Below, one piece after another: positions 11,503 to 22,516 of a stretch of DNA of 27,095 nucleotides. A program made the position numbers and the translations under genes. The notes beneath the pieces are model-generated. The model was not told where the DNA came from and did no database searches. It was given only the letters and a program-made list of their open reading frames with translations. How positions within the stretch are numbered: position 1 is the stretch's first letter; each line of letters opens with the position of its first letter. Source of the stretch: Tetmemena sp. SeJ-2015 (lineage: Eukaryota; Ciliophora; Spirotrichea; Sporadotrichida; Oxytrichidae); NCBI GenBank assembly GCA_027382625.1, contig JAJKFJ010020297.1:1-27095 (forward strand), written 5' to 3'.

Positions 11503-12036
11503 TCATTTTTATTCAATTTCTTAAATCTATCTATTAAGTTATTCCATATTAAACAGACAGTTTTGATCAGCAGTAGCTTTTTTAACAGAAGAAGGCTCAT
11601 TCACTTCTTAAATCTCCTCATTGTCGTTAGCTCATAAAAATAATATCTATCTATTTCTTAATCTCCCTAAGAGAGTTTATTATCCTCATTTCTTTCATTT
11701 CTTAAGCTTTTCTTCTTTAGTACTTCATTGATCATGTTTTGGTTTTATTGCGTAAAGAAAACTTTCTTTTCCTCCTCTTCTTCTTCTTCCACAAATAATG
11801 ATTTAAATTAAGAAAATTTAAAATTATCTTATGGAAACTATCCAGAGGCTAAAATTTTGGGTTGAATAAATATTATCGTAATAGAGGATAAATATTTTTT
11901 TGAGTTTCTCTTGTAAATCTATTTTTTCTTACTAATAGGAAAGTTTCTAAGTGGTGGATTGACGTTGGATTTTTTAGAACTCAAATAGCTTTTTGTTGCT
12001 CAATCGGATAGAGTTCTCGTCGTTCAGCATTTTCAT
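11503..12036 (-). CDS. small charged coiled-coil protein
   Basis: Minus-strand gene from ATG at 12036 (MKMLNDENSIRLSNKKLF) to TGA at 11503-11505 (QLNRQIQEIEQK). It has a basic N-terminal helix, an IES, then a run of seven Glu (11800-11780) and a Lys/Glu-rich helix. No family is recognised. The IES at 11866-11896 has a 9-bp pointer and restores the frame exactly (QEKLKKIF to IQPKILASG). A second small gap lies near 11625-11640, where frame changes from SQGDQEI to NDNEEIQEV; its pointer is unclear. A further open stretch just past the stop (MNSKQNIDQLDDSSP) suggests the true C-terminus might lie beyond another IES. Confidence 0.6.
11866..11896 (-). other. 22-nt IES with 9-bp pointer AATATTTAT
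   Basis: ATAAATATT on plus at 11866-11874 and 11888-11896, with only 13 nt between the copies. Excision of 22 nt restores the frame. The pointer is nearly as long as the unique part of the insertion. Confidence 0.6.
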
Positions 12037-14846
12037 ATATTCTATTATGCATTTAAAACAACAAGAATTTATAAAAAGTTTCATAATAAATGATGTTGAA
12101 AGTGATGAAATAATTTATAATAATGATAAAAATGATTATTTAATGTTTATTAGGAACATAATTATTGTACTTGTCTCTATTTTTGCCACATCTAAAGTTT
12201 TTCATCAAAGAGTCTTTAAATTTAATTGTTGAGTGCAAATAATAAAAGTTCTATTGTATAAGCAAGAAAATAATATGCTCTGATATTAAGGAGAGTTTCT
12301 CATATAAGAAATCCAAATGAATGCATATTTAGTTTTATAAGAGTGAGAAGTACCAAAAGTTCCATATTTTTGAATACGAGAGTGCCAAAATTAAAATATT
12401 TTATTAATTCTAAAAAATGATGCTTTAAAAATATTCACCATAGATAGGCTTCCAGAATTGAAAAAGGTCGTAAATTTAAAAGGTCAATGCAATTATCTAT
12501 AAAATAATTAAGAGAATATATTAATCTGATGCTGATTGAAAGCTCTCAATGAACAGTCTACTGATCTACAGGCATAGAGACCGATACCCAGGGTAGCCGG
12601 CAGCTTAAGAAATTAATTTATCCCTTAAATTTTCAGGGATATAATCAGAGAGAGAGATCAAGATGACTATTCCTTATTTATATATTTAAAAAAATTGATT
12701 GCTAATTAATTTTAATGCTTTATATTATACTAAATTATATGACATATTAAAATACACTGTTAATGTTATTTTGATTTGGGATTATATTCTCTTTCTATAA
12801 ATGGATGAGAATAAATCTTAAATTTGTTTAATTTGCTTTTAATATATTAAAATGCATCATTAGTTATATAAAATATTGGCTCTGCTGTATTCTAGGGTCA
12901 AATTAGTCTTCACTCTTTTGCTTCATTGATTGCCGATAAAATTTAATTTTCACTTTATATAGATAAAGTTTGATGCGACTCTAAAACATTAAAATGAAAC
13001 TCTTACTAATTTTTGAGATACTATTCTTTAAAAATAATTGTTCATATTATCCAGTTTGGAGTAGAAATAAATAGTTAAAAGGAATAGGCAACAATACAAA
13101 TCGTATTCTTTCTAATTTAAAAATTTACTTTAAATTATATATACTCAATTGAATCTTATTCAATCCATTTATTTAATATAAATTCAATTAATATCCAGTA
13201 AGTTATTATTAGCTTGATATTTTGTAAAAATCAATTACATATTCCTAGCTTGATTATGCTTGTAAAAGACAAATGATAATTTTCTTATATCTAAATTTTT
13301 TAAAAATATTTTGATTGATAAAATTGTTGTACCTGAAATAATTAATTATTCAAATAAGTATTTCTAAAATTTATTTAAATGATTTATATCATACAAGAAT
13401 TCTCTATTCTCTGAGAATAATCCTATTTTAACTTTTCCAATTTCTGATAAATTTCATCTGCCAATAAAATGAAAAACTTTATAAATTTGTATTTAAATTG
13501 AAATCCAATACTCAATTAAAAAGCTAAACTGTAAATAATATATTTACAACAAAAATTATGGCATGTAATTTTATAAATGACCTAACATATTTATAACTTT
13601 TTCAAAAGCCAATACAAATTATTATGTTTTCTTCTTGGCTAAAATTCAAAGCACTCTATCAGTGAAAATAGAGAATATGCACATCATCATGTTTTATAAA
13701 TGGTTAACCCGTAGGTAAATTTTAATGAGAGTGGTTGCCCACTGAGTTAAAAATATCCCTACAAAATATAAAACCAAAGCGATCTTTACATAGGATAATA
13801 GTACGATTTACTAAGTAGTACTGTAATAAGTGCTGGTTTTTAAATTGATCATTATTTACATTTCCTAAATTTTACTTTACTTTACTATATAAATGTTTAA
13901 CATAGTAAAAAATAATGAATAAAGAGTCCTTAAAATTTAAAATCTAATTGTTTTTAGATTATATAATTTGATATACTCCAAATGCCTTTTTAATCAATTA
14001 ATTTTCTCCCAGGAAACGAAAATTTATGGCCACTTTCTGAAATTTTACAGAAAATTAGTTTAAAAGGATATTAATGAAAGAAAACTCATAAAGTAACAAA
14101 TTTACAATTTCCCATTTGCATCCAGCTAAAATATCCAGATATTTTTATTTCCCTGGAAAAGGAAATTACATTCTATAATAAATATTTTATAATAAAAATA
14201 GTCCAAATGTTTTAGAGTTACTAAAATTTTCAAAGACTTATTTAATGCTTATTTATAAAATAGATTTTAAAATTAGTTTTAATCTGCCATATAATCTCCT
14301 GAATCATCGCAGTATTAAAGAGTAATCATAAAATTAATATATTAATATTTTTGATTCAAGTGTATTTGGTATCACATCAAAATGGGATCAGTATTTTAAT
14401 TAGAGAGTTAAAATATAAAATGCTCGTATTCTTATATCTTATTTTAGATAAACCAACCCTTTTCTAAGCAGTATAATGTGTTAGAATTGCTCAAACGAGT
14501 TCAAATATTTGCTTGCTCCTAATCTTGATCTTTGAGTCTAATATTTCAAAGCTTTTGGCCCTTAAAACTTTTTGACGAGTCCTAATGAAAACTGTGACGA
14601 AAGTTATAAAATATTTTAAATAGGATGATCAATCTCATGGTGAAAATAAATAATTTACATTTCAAATGCTTTAACGCCTCTAATTTAAATTAGTTTAAAA
14701 TTATTTCAATTTGATCTATTTATTAGTGAAAAAGATTAATTATTTATTTTTTCTGTTAAAATCATATGATCTCCAAATTTATCATTTTATTGGTCTAAAA
14801 TAGAAGTTGATTGATCAATAATATAGCGATGGCTAAAAATTTAACC
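12037..14846. other. gene-poor AT-rich region
   Basis: About 2.8 kb of A/T-rich DNA with many short homopolymers and no sustained coding frame. One GC-richer island sits at 12540-12650 (listed separately). The stretch at about 14440-14600 is open on the minus strand and could hold the last MDS of kinase K1, whose visible sequence stops at 14847, but nothing there can be matched. No tRNA, rRNA, tandem array or telomeric repeat is seen. Confidence 0.5.
12540..12650. other. GC-richer coding-like island, strand uncertain
   Basis: About 75 bp near 50 percent GC inside DNA near 20 percent GC. On plus it reads NEQSTDLQAQRPIPRVAGSL; on minus KLPATLGIGLYACRSVDCSL. It looks like a lone MDS or gene fragment, with no family match and no visible partner segment. 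Confidence 0.3.
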
Positions 14847-17800
14847 CCAACTAAGACGATTCACTCTTTCTATTTGAAGGCAGTTATTTAAGAATTAAAG
14901 TCCTAATTTTGAGATTTTCAAGCTTTTAGGCATTCTATATTCTCCATTATCTATTTTAGCCTTCATTTCTTTATTTTCCTCTGGATAGAAAGGAATAAAT
15001 CCAGTAAAACTTAGAAATTCAAAATTGATTTAAATTGATTGAGTAAGCATCTCATAGAAAATTATTCCAAGTGACCATACATCAGCAGTGTGATTGTACT
15101 TTTATAAATTCCAGAGTTCAGGAGCCTTAGTTGCCTTGTTTCCCGCTTAACTCTATGTTAAAAAATATATCTGAAAATGTAATTCATCTAATATTTAAAT
15201 ATCTAAGTGAGATCATCATAATTGAGGTATCTAGAGTATCCAAGATCAGCAATCTTGATTTCAAAGGGGACTTTTGTGAGATCTATTTCTTTAAAAAATG
15301 ATCTAAGCTGTTCTTTTCTAAGCTATTGATCAAGAATTCGGTCAATATGTTTGAGCTAAACTATTTATTACTAGCCTGGAAAGTTGATGAGAATGTTTTG
15401 TAACTTTATATCTCGATGAATGATTTTCTCTTTGTATAAATCCTCAAAGCCACTGACAAGCTGTCGCATGATGAGTCTAACTTCTTCCTCTTTGAAGTAG
15501 GTCCTCGCTCTTTTCATTTTATCAAGAGAGCCCCCATTGCAAAGTTCTGTTATCAGGTAGTATAAACAAAATGATATAGATCACAAATAGCTAGATTATA
15601 GAATCATAATCTTTTAAATTATATTAACATTTATTAAATAGGATTGAGAAGGTAATGCATATTAAATAAGAAAAATAACAGTAATTAAAAAAAAACAGAT
15701 TGCTTTAAATATTTGCAACATTTTGAATTGGAATGCTGAAATCAGATAAAGATATTAACTAAATAAAATTAAATATTTTAATTGTCATGATACTACTCAT
15801 CGCCTATTTATTTATTTTTCATAGGGAAATTCAAAGCTAAAACAGTAATATTAAATATAAATAATATTTATAAGCATATTAAATCATACATTTAAATAAT
15901 TTTAGAGATAAAATTTTGTCAAATATTTTAACATTTATTCTTCCAATGTTGTAGTAGAAAAGGATTATATAAAATTTATACATACTACTTTCTGAATCCT
16001 AAAAATAATGTTTGGGGGGGGCTTTTCCTCGTCATCCAATTTATTTATGAAAATACGAAAAATCACTATCTGTCATAAAATTAGATAAAAACACCAATTC
16101 TTTAGTCCAAATTCAAATCCAGAGGGGCTATCCTGGTCATATTTTTTAATTTAAATGTTTTTAGAATAGATTCATAGAAAATTAATGTTTAAAAATTTAA
16201 ATTGTAAAAGAATGGCAATTTAACTAGAAAAAATCGAAGCTTGAATAAGTAAAAGATATTTTATGTAATTTAATTAATTCATGGATCTCTTATAAATATC
16301 ATCATAGCTCCCGAGTCCTCTTTATTATTTAGTGCTCTCATTAAATTAAGATAATCTTAAAATTAATAACTAAGTCTATTTATATTTATTTAAATAAATT
16401 TGTTCCTTTTATGGATGATAAATAATGGAATCCTATTTATTCTATTTCTATCCTGAATATCTTATAATTGAATATAATTGCATTTACTATTAAATTATTT
16501 ATAGAATTTTCATTGAATTGCCCTCCAGATTGATTTTTTTAAAAAAATCATTAATAAATAATTTATTGAAAGAGAATGGTCTTATTTAATAAAAATAAAA
16601 TTAATCATAGCATTAAGTAGCCTTAAAAATAATTTTTTTGTACTTATCTTTCGAAAAATATTAGCTCATTTGATAAATTAAAAAATATGACAAGGAAAGG
16701 ACTTTTTTATTTGAATTTGGACTAAAGAATCGGTGTTTTAAGCTGATTTTAGGCCAGATTGTGATTTTTCGTATTTTCATTAAAAAAAAGTGGATGACGA
16801 GGAAAGGCACCCCCCCTAATGTTTATTTACAAATATGTCCTTTTGCTTAAAAGGACATCCTTTATTCTTATCACATTTAATAATTTATTAAAAATATTAT
16901 AGAAATTTAAGAAAAAAATAAATTTACATTTTTTAAATTATAAACTTAAGAAAACCAGAACGATTTAGAAATTAAAGCCAAAGATAAAAAAGAGAGACTA
17001 TCTTTTTACATGAGATAATGTCACAACTCATTTCTGGATATTTTAAATTTAATATTTCATAAGAAGAATACTTTATAAGATCTGATTGCATATAGGTTTA
17101 TTTTTTCAATTTTATTTTTTAATCATAAATAAAAAAGCAAAAGAAAATTTATATGGTCAAAAATAATTCATAAAATGCAAAATACTGAGACTACAGTCAA
17201 TTTAAATTAAAACTATTATGATGCATTTGCCTTCAAATTTTATATTTTCGGTCCAGAATGAAGTAAATAATAAAAGGCAAAGTAATTATTCTAATATAGA
17301 GTTAGATACCTCTTAGCAATTTATATCTTTTGCTAAAGATGAAACTTTTATATGAGAAAATAGCTTATTTATTAAAAAAGTGAAACTTTTGAGGGTTGGT
17401 AGTTAAAATCAAAATAAAATTATTATGATTAAACCAGCCATTCGATCATACATTAATTTAAGAACTTTGTTCCTTTTATTTTTTTGAGCTCTCCTAAGAG
17501 TAAGGGATGAAATAAGTTTAGAAGTATTTAATTTCTAAAATTTAAATTCAAGTGCCTTCTGCATTAAAGCGATATAGAGAATATTAGAGAGTAATTCAAA
17601 ATAATTTATTGATTGACTATCGCAAGTGCTGCAGATTGGCAAAGCAACTACCAAAATCTTAGCTATCCTCATTTTAATTTTTACAAATCATTTATTTTAT
17701 TCAATTCTCTTCTGTAGCTGAAAAGCCAAGATAATTTGAAAAATCTAATGGAAATGCTCTCATTTAATAAGTGAGAACCATTTAAAAAAAGAATATTAAT

Positions 17801-18106
17801 TTATGATTTCTGTAAATAATTATCTTGAAATTAAACATTCGGGCTGTCTACCTTAGCTAGGAGTTCTACTTCTTTCTTAACACTTTCATCATTATCGTTT
17901 AATTATCTTGGAATAACCTTGACAGCAAATATTTCTTGAGTTTTTTCAGATCTGCAAATGTGAACTGCTCCAAATGTTCCTTTTCCTAAAATTTTTTATT
18001 CGTCGAAATAGTATTTTTATTCCTCTGATTCTATGTATTTGAATTTGTTCTTTCTAATGTTCAAATCTCCTGCTTTCTATTCAGAGTCACCTTTTGAAGG
18101 CTTCAT
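14847..18106 (-). CDS. Ser/Thr protein kinase K1 (ULK/Atg1-like group), split by a 2.2-kb IES
   Basis: Minus-strand gene from ATG at 18106 (MKPSKGDSEQK). After IES removal the kinase domain is in order: Gly-loop GKGTFGAVH (residues 41-49), AVKVIP with Lys63, hinge YLITELCNGGS, HRDIKLQN (151-158), a roughly 40-residue Gln-rich insert, ADLG (207-210, in place of DFG), APEL (232-235), [13 protein letters not shown], and IERVNRLSW at the visible end. These support phosphotransfer to Ser/Thr; closest resemblance is to the ULK/Atg1-like kinases expanded in ciliates. The activation segment reads QAGNKATKAPE, unlike the usual GTP-x-x-MAPE, so activation may differ. Four IESs are placed (pointers AATGTT, CTA, TAGA, TTACT). 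The C-terminal end is missing after 14847. K2 at 20003-22168 is a paralogue. Confidence 0.85.
15003..15046 (-). other. K1 IES in the subdomain IX-X linker, pointer TTACT
   Basis: AGTAA on plus at 15003-15007 and 15042-15046. Excising 39 nt gives YEMLTGFIPFY, the exact counterpart of YEMITGFMPFF in K2, which has an IES at the same codon. Confidence 0.8.
15152..15205 (-). other. K1 IES in the activation segment, pointer TAGA
   Basis: TCTA on plus at 15152-15155 and 15202-15205. Excising 50 nt joins DDLT to QSQAGNKATKAPE in frame. K2 has an IES at the aligned codons. Confidence 0.75.
15558..15590 (-). other. 30-nt K1 IES, pointer CTA
   Basis: TAG on plus at 15558-15560 and 15588-15590. Removing 30 nt deletes an in-frame TGA and brings the spacing between the alphaC region and the hinge to that of K2 within one residue. 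Confidence 0.65.
16014..16118 (+). repeat. left terminal inverted repeat
   Basis: Begins with eight G, then CTTTTCCTCGTCATCCAA. Pairs with 16709-16816; the blocks ATGAAAATACGAAAAATCAC and TTCTTTAGTCCAAATTCAAA are shared. Confidence 0.9.
16709..16816 (-). repeat. right terminal inverted repeat
   Basis: Starts ATTTGAATTTGGACTAAAGA and ends in seven C. It is the reverse complement of the left repeat with scattered substitutions and small indels. Confidence 0.9.
17834..18106 (-). other. first MDS of kinase K1
   Basis: Uninterrupted N-lobe coding block from the ATG through the Gly-loop, catalytic Lys and alphaC helix (VKKEVELLAKVDSPN). Its downstream edge is the AATGTT pointer of the 2.2-kb IES. 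Confidence 0.75.
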
Positions 18107-18187
18107 TTTATATCCTTACTTATTTAAATTATCCAAAGGATAATATTATCAAGAGATAGTTAGAAAATAAATAGATCATTTAAGCTT

Positions 18188-18621
18188 TCATAAATGAAAT
18201 ATAGTAAATAGAATAGACTCGAGGTATTTACCACCTGGTTTAAGGACACATTTTTGTATAATTGGTAGAGTGGCCCAGAAATAAGACTGAAATGAAGGCA
18301 TCCAGATGCATCTAGTTTCAGGAAAAGCCATGAGTTCTGAGAACTCATGGCTTCGATATATTTCCTCCTCATCGGATTCTTAGAATTATTGCATCCTCTC
18401 TTAACTTGTTCAAAAGTTGATCAATTATTTAATTCCCAGTTTTAAAGTCTTTAAGTACGTATCTGTTCCTTTGATTTTGAGGTGTTCGAGAGGTCAATAT
18501 CAAACTTAGCCGTTAGACTGAAAAGTATAATACCAATAAGGGCGATGCCAGTTAAAAAACACATCATAAATTTCAGTAAGCTTCTATTTTCATAAATTGT
18601 GTTTAGTTGGCAAATTTGAGT
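18188..18621 (-). CDS. membrane-protein segment (one TM helix, acidic tail)
   Basis: Minus-strand frame with TIYENRSLLKF followed by the hydrophobic helix MMCFLTGIALIGIILFSLTA (near 18567-18508), then a polar stretch, an IES with pointer TTAA (18401-18454) and an acidic segment QESDEEEIYRSHEF leading to TGA at 18188-18190. The frame is open upstream of the ATG pair at 18567, so this may be an internal part rather than a start. It could belong with the membrane segment at 19613-19831, separated by about 1 kb of A/T-rich DNA. No family is recognised. It lies 82 bp upstream of the K1 start on the same strand. Confidence 0.5.
18325..18353. repeat. 29-bp near-perfect palindrome inside coding sequence
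   Basis: Two 14-bp arms, AAGCCATGAGTTCT and its exact reverse complement, separated by a single G. It falls inside the codons for RSHEFSELMAF of the membrane-protein segment. Confidence 0.9.
18401..18454 (-). other. IES with pointer TTAA
   Basis: TTAA at 18401-18404 and 18451-18454. Excising 50 nt removes a TGA and joins KEQIRT to QERMQQFQESD in frame. Confidence 0.6.
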
Positions 18622-19612
18622 GATATATATATTAAAAATTAAAATATCTCACAATTAAATTTCTTATAAAAAATAATTAAGGGATCTAAATCAATTTTAA
18701 TCATAATTTTTGGTGAGATTTTTTTAATCTGGAGTTTTTTATTTTCATAATTTCAAGAAAACCAAACTTTACATACACAGAATATTTTCAAAATTTAATT
18801 ATTACCTATAGATCTGCTTTTTAACAATTTAAATTTTTCTATATAAGCAAATCTAATATCCAAAAATATTAATTTGTTTATTTTTACTGAGGGAATAGTT
18901 TAAAGTTAATATTTATAATTTGTGAATCCACAGGCAAATTTATTTTAAACTTATTGATCAGAAATCAAATGCGTGGTTGATTTCATAAATTTAAATTTAT
19001 TTTATACATAGTTGTAAAATCAAAATTGGCCTGAATTTTTTTTTTTCTTTATTAGAATAAACTATAATTTTATTAAATTAGGTTTCTACATTAGCAACAC
19101 TACGATGCACAAAGAGATAAATTTAAAGAAAATAAAAAATTTAATTATGAAATTTTATATTCTTATTTTTTATTTAATTTTTCACTTTTAAAATATAGAT
19201 TCTTACTTGAATTTTTGGAAAAATGATAAATTAATTATTTTTTTTAATTGCATGATAGCCAATTTAATATTCAATATAAATGTTTACAACAAAAGTCTAA
19301 GTTTTCTAAATTATTATTTTTAAATTAATATTTATAAATTTAAATAGATTAAATTATACCTGAAAGTAATTAATCATGCTTTAAGAGATGCTCTGTTTTT
19401 AATTTTTTATCTCTATCCAAGATACTCTAATTTAATCATAAACTTTTCTATGTAGTATACTCGTAAACAATATTTCAACCGGATATGTGCAAATTTAAGT
19501 TTACATGAATTTCAAAAGTATAGAGAGAAAATTAATAAAAAGGATTATTCATTCCTCTTTAATTGCTAATTAAGCTTTAAATATTATTGTCTTAGTGAAG
19601 TAAGTACAAAAG
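18622..19612. other. AT-rich non-coding DNA, possibly a 1-kb IES
   Basis: About 1 kb of A/T-rich sequence without coding character, lying between two membrane-protein segments on the same strand. It may be a long IES joining them or plain intergenic DNA. No confident pointer pair was found. Confidence 0.4.
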
Positions 19613-19831
19613 GTTAACATTTAATCGATGAAGTTTTAGCTAATTCATTTACAAGGTCGAAGAAGGGATTACAACTACTGATCACATCATATGCTTTATC
19701 TAGCTCATAAGAAATAGAGACTACTTTGAAAGATCAGTCAGCTCATCCTCAAACAGATCAAAAATAATGATCATAATTGTAATTAACAGCGCCCCATTAA
19801 AATAATTAAGGGCCATGAATGCACCCCCCAT
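19613..19831 (-). CDS. membrane-protein segment (one TM helix)
   Basis: Minus strand from ATG at 19831 (MGGAFMALNYF), hydrophobic helix GALLITIMIIIF, acidic turn DLFEDELTDLSK, then SYELDKAYDVISSCNPFFDL. A one-base break in an AAA run near 19725 is needed for the two halves to agree and is probably sequencing error. The frame is open a little upstream of the ATG, so the start is not certain, and no stop is seen. It may be the upstream part of the membrane protein at 18188-18621. Confidence 0.5.
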
Positions 19832-20002
19832 TGAAGGCCTTTTCGACTGTACTAGCGCTGCTGAAAAATAATGTAAACTGTTAGATATTAGAATATTTCA
19901 CAATTTTAAATAGTATTTAACTGATTCAAATTAAAAAGCATGTCATTTTTCCATAAATATTTTGATATTCTTACTTTTATTGAGCATGTCTCGCTTTATT
20001 TC

Positions 20003-22168
<2,166 letters not shown>

Positions 22169-22516
22169 TGATTATAATATGGTTTGATGTTTCTGGAAAG
22201 AAAACTTTTCTGAGTTCCTTTTTAAGATATAAAAATTATAGTCTTAATTTATTTATTTTTTCAATTATCAAAAGAAGGCTTTCAAAACTTGCAAGTTTAT
22301 ACTTTGAGTTAATTAATATAACTATAAAACTATTTAATCTTAAACAAAACGATTTACTACATTTACATAACATATCATCGATTTAAAGCTCATTTAATGC
22401 ATATCAATTGCCAAATTTAATTCTTACTCATTAGCTTTTAATAATTATGAAACATATGTTCGTTTAAACTACAAATTTAATAAAAGTAAATTATAGCAAA
22501 GATTGATAAAAGTTAA
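22169..22516. other. AT-rich intergenic DNA
   Basis: Between the K2 start and the TGA of the SNARE gene, both on the minus strand. A/T-rich, no coding frame or repeat recognised. Confidence 0.5.

Larger units (their letters stand above)
16006..16824. mobile_element. 803-bp inverted-repeat DNA transposon (non-autonomous) with 8-bp target duplication
   Basis: The element spans 16014-16816. Its ends are long inverted repeats: 16014-16118 matches the reverse complement of 16709-16816 over about 105 bp with scattered mismatches and small indels. The outermost bases are a run of eight G on the left and seven C on the right, followed inward by the shared block TTTCCTCGTCATCCA. Immediately outside, TAATGTTT occurs at 16006-16013 and again at 16817-16824, a perfect 8-bp target-site duplication. 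The 590-bp interior is A/T-rich with no transposase-like frame, so the copy is non-autonomous. Eight-base duplications occur in hAT elements and some MULE, P and Merlin elements. It is unlike the hypotrich TBE transposons, which make 3-bp duplications and carry telomere-like ends. Superfamily is not settled. Confidence 0.85.
15626..17839 (-). other. 2.2-kb IES within kinase K1, pointer AATGTT
   Basis: AACATT on plus at 15626-15631 and 17834-17839 bounds 2208 nt of A/T-rich, non-coding DNA that separates the N-lobe (ending KVDSPN) from the rest of the kinase. Excision at this 6-bp pointer restores SPNV followed by NIIQK in frame. It contains the complete inverted-repeat transposon at 16014-16816. 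Confidence 0.75.

Noticed and set aside
11993..12232. Plus-strand open frame (MLLNRIEF...)
   Set aside because: Its first half is antisense to the N-terminus of the small coiled-coil gene and its second half is A/T-rich non-coding sequence.
19821..19831. C-run near 19824 as an end of a second copy of the inverted-repeat transposon
   Set aside because: No adjacent CCTCGTCATCC block or partner repeat; it encodes MGG of a membrane-protein segment.
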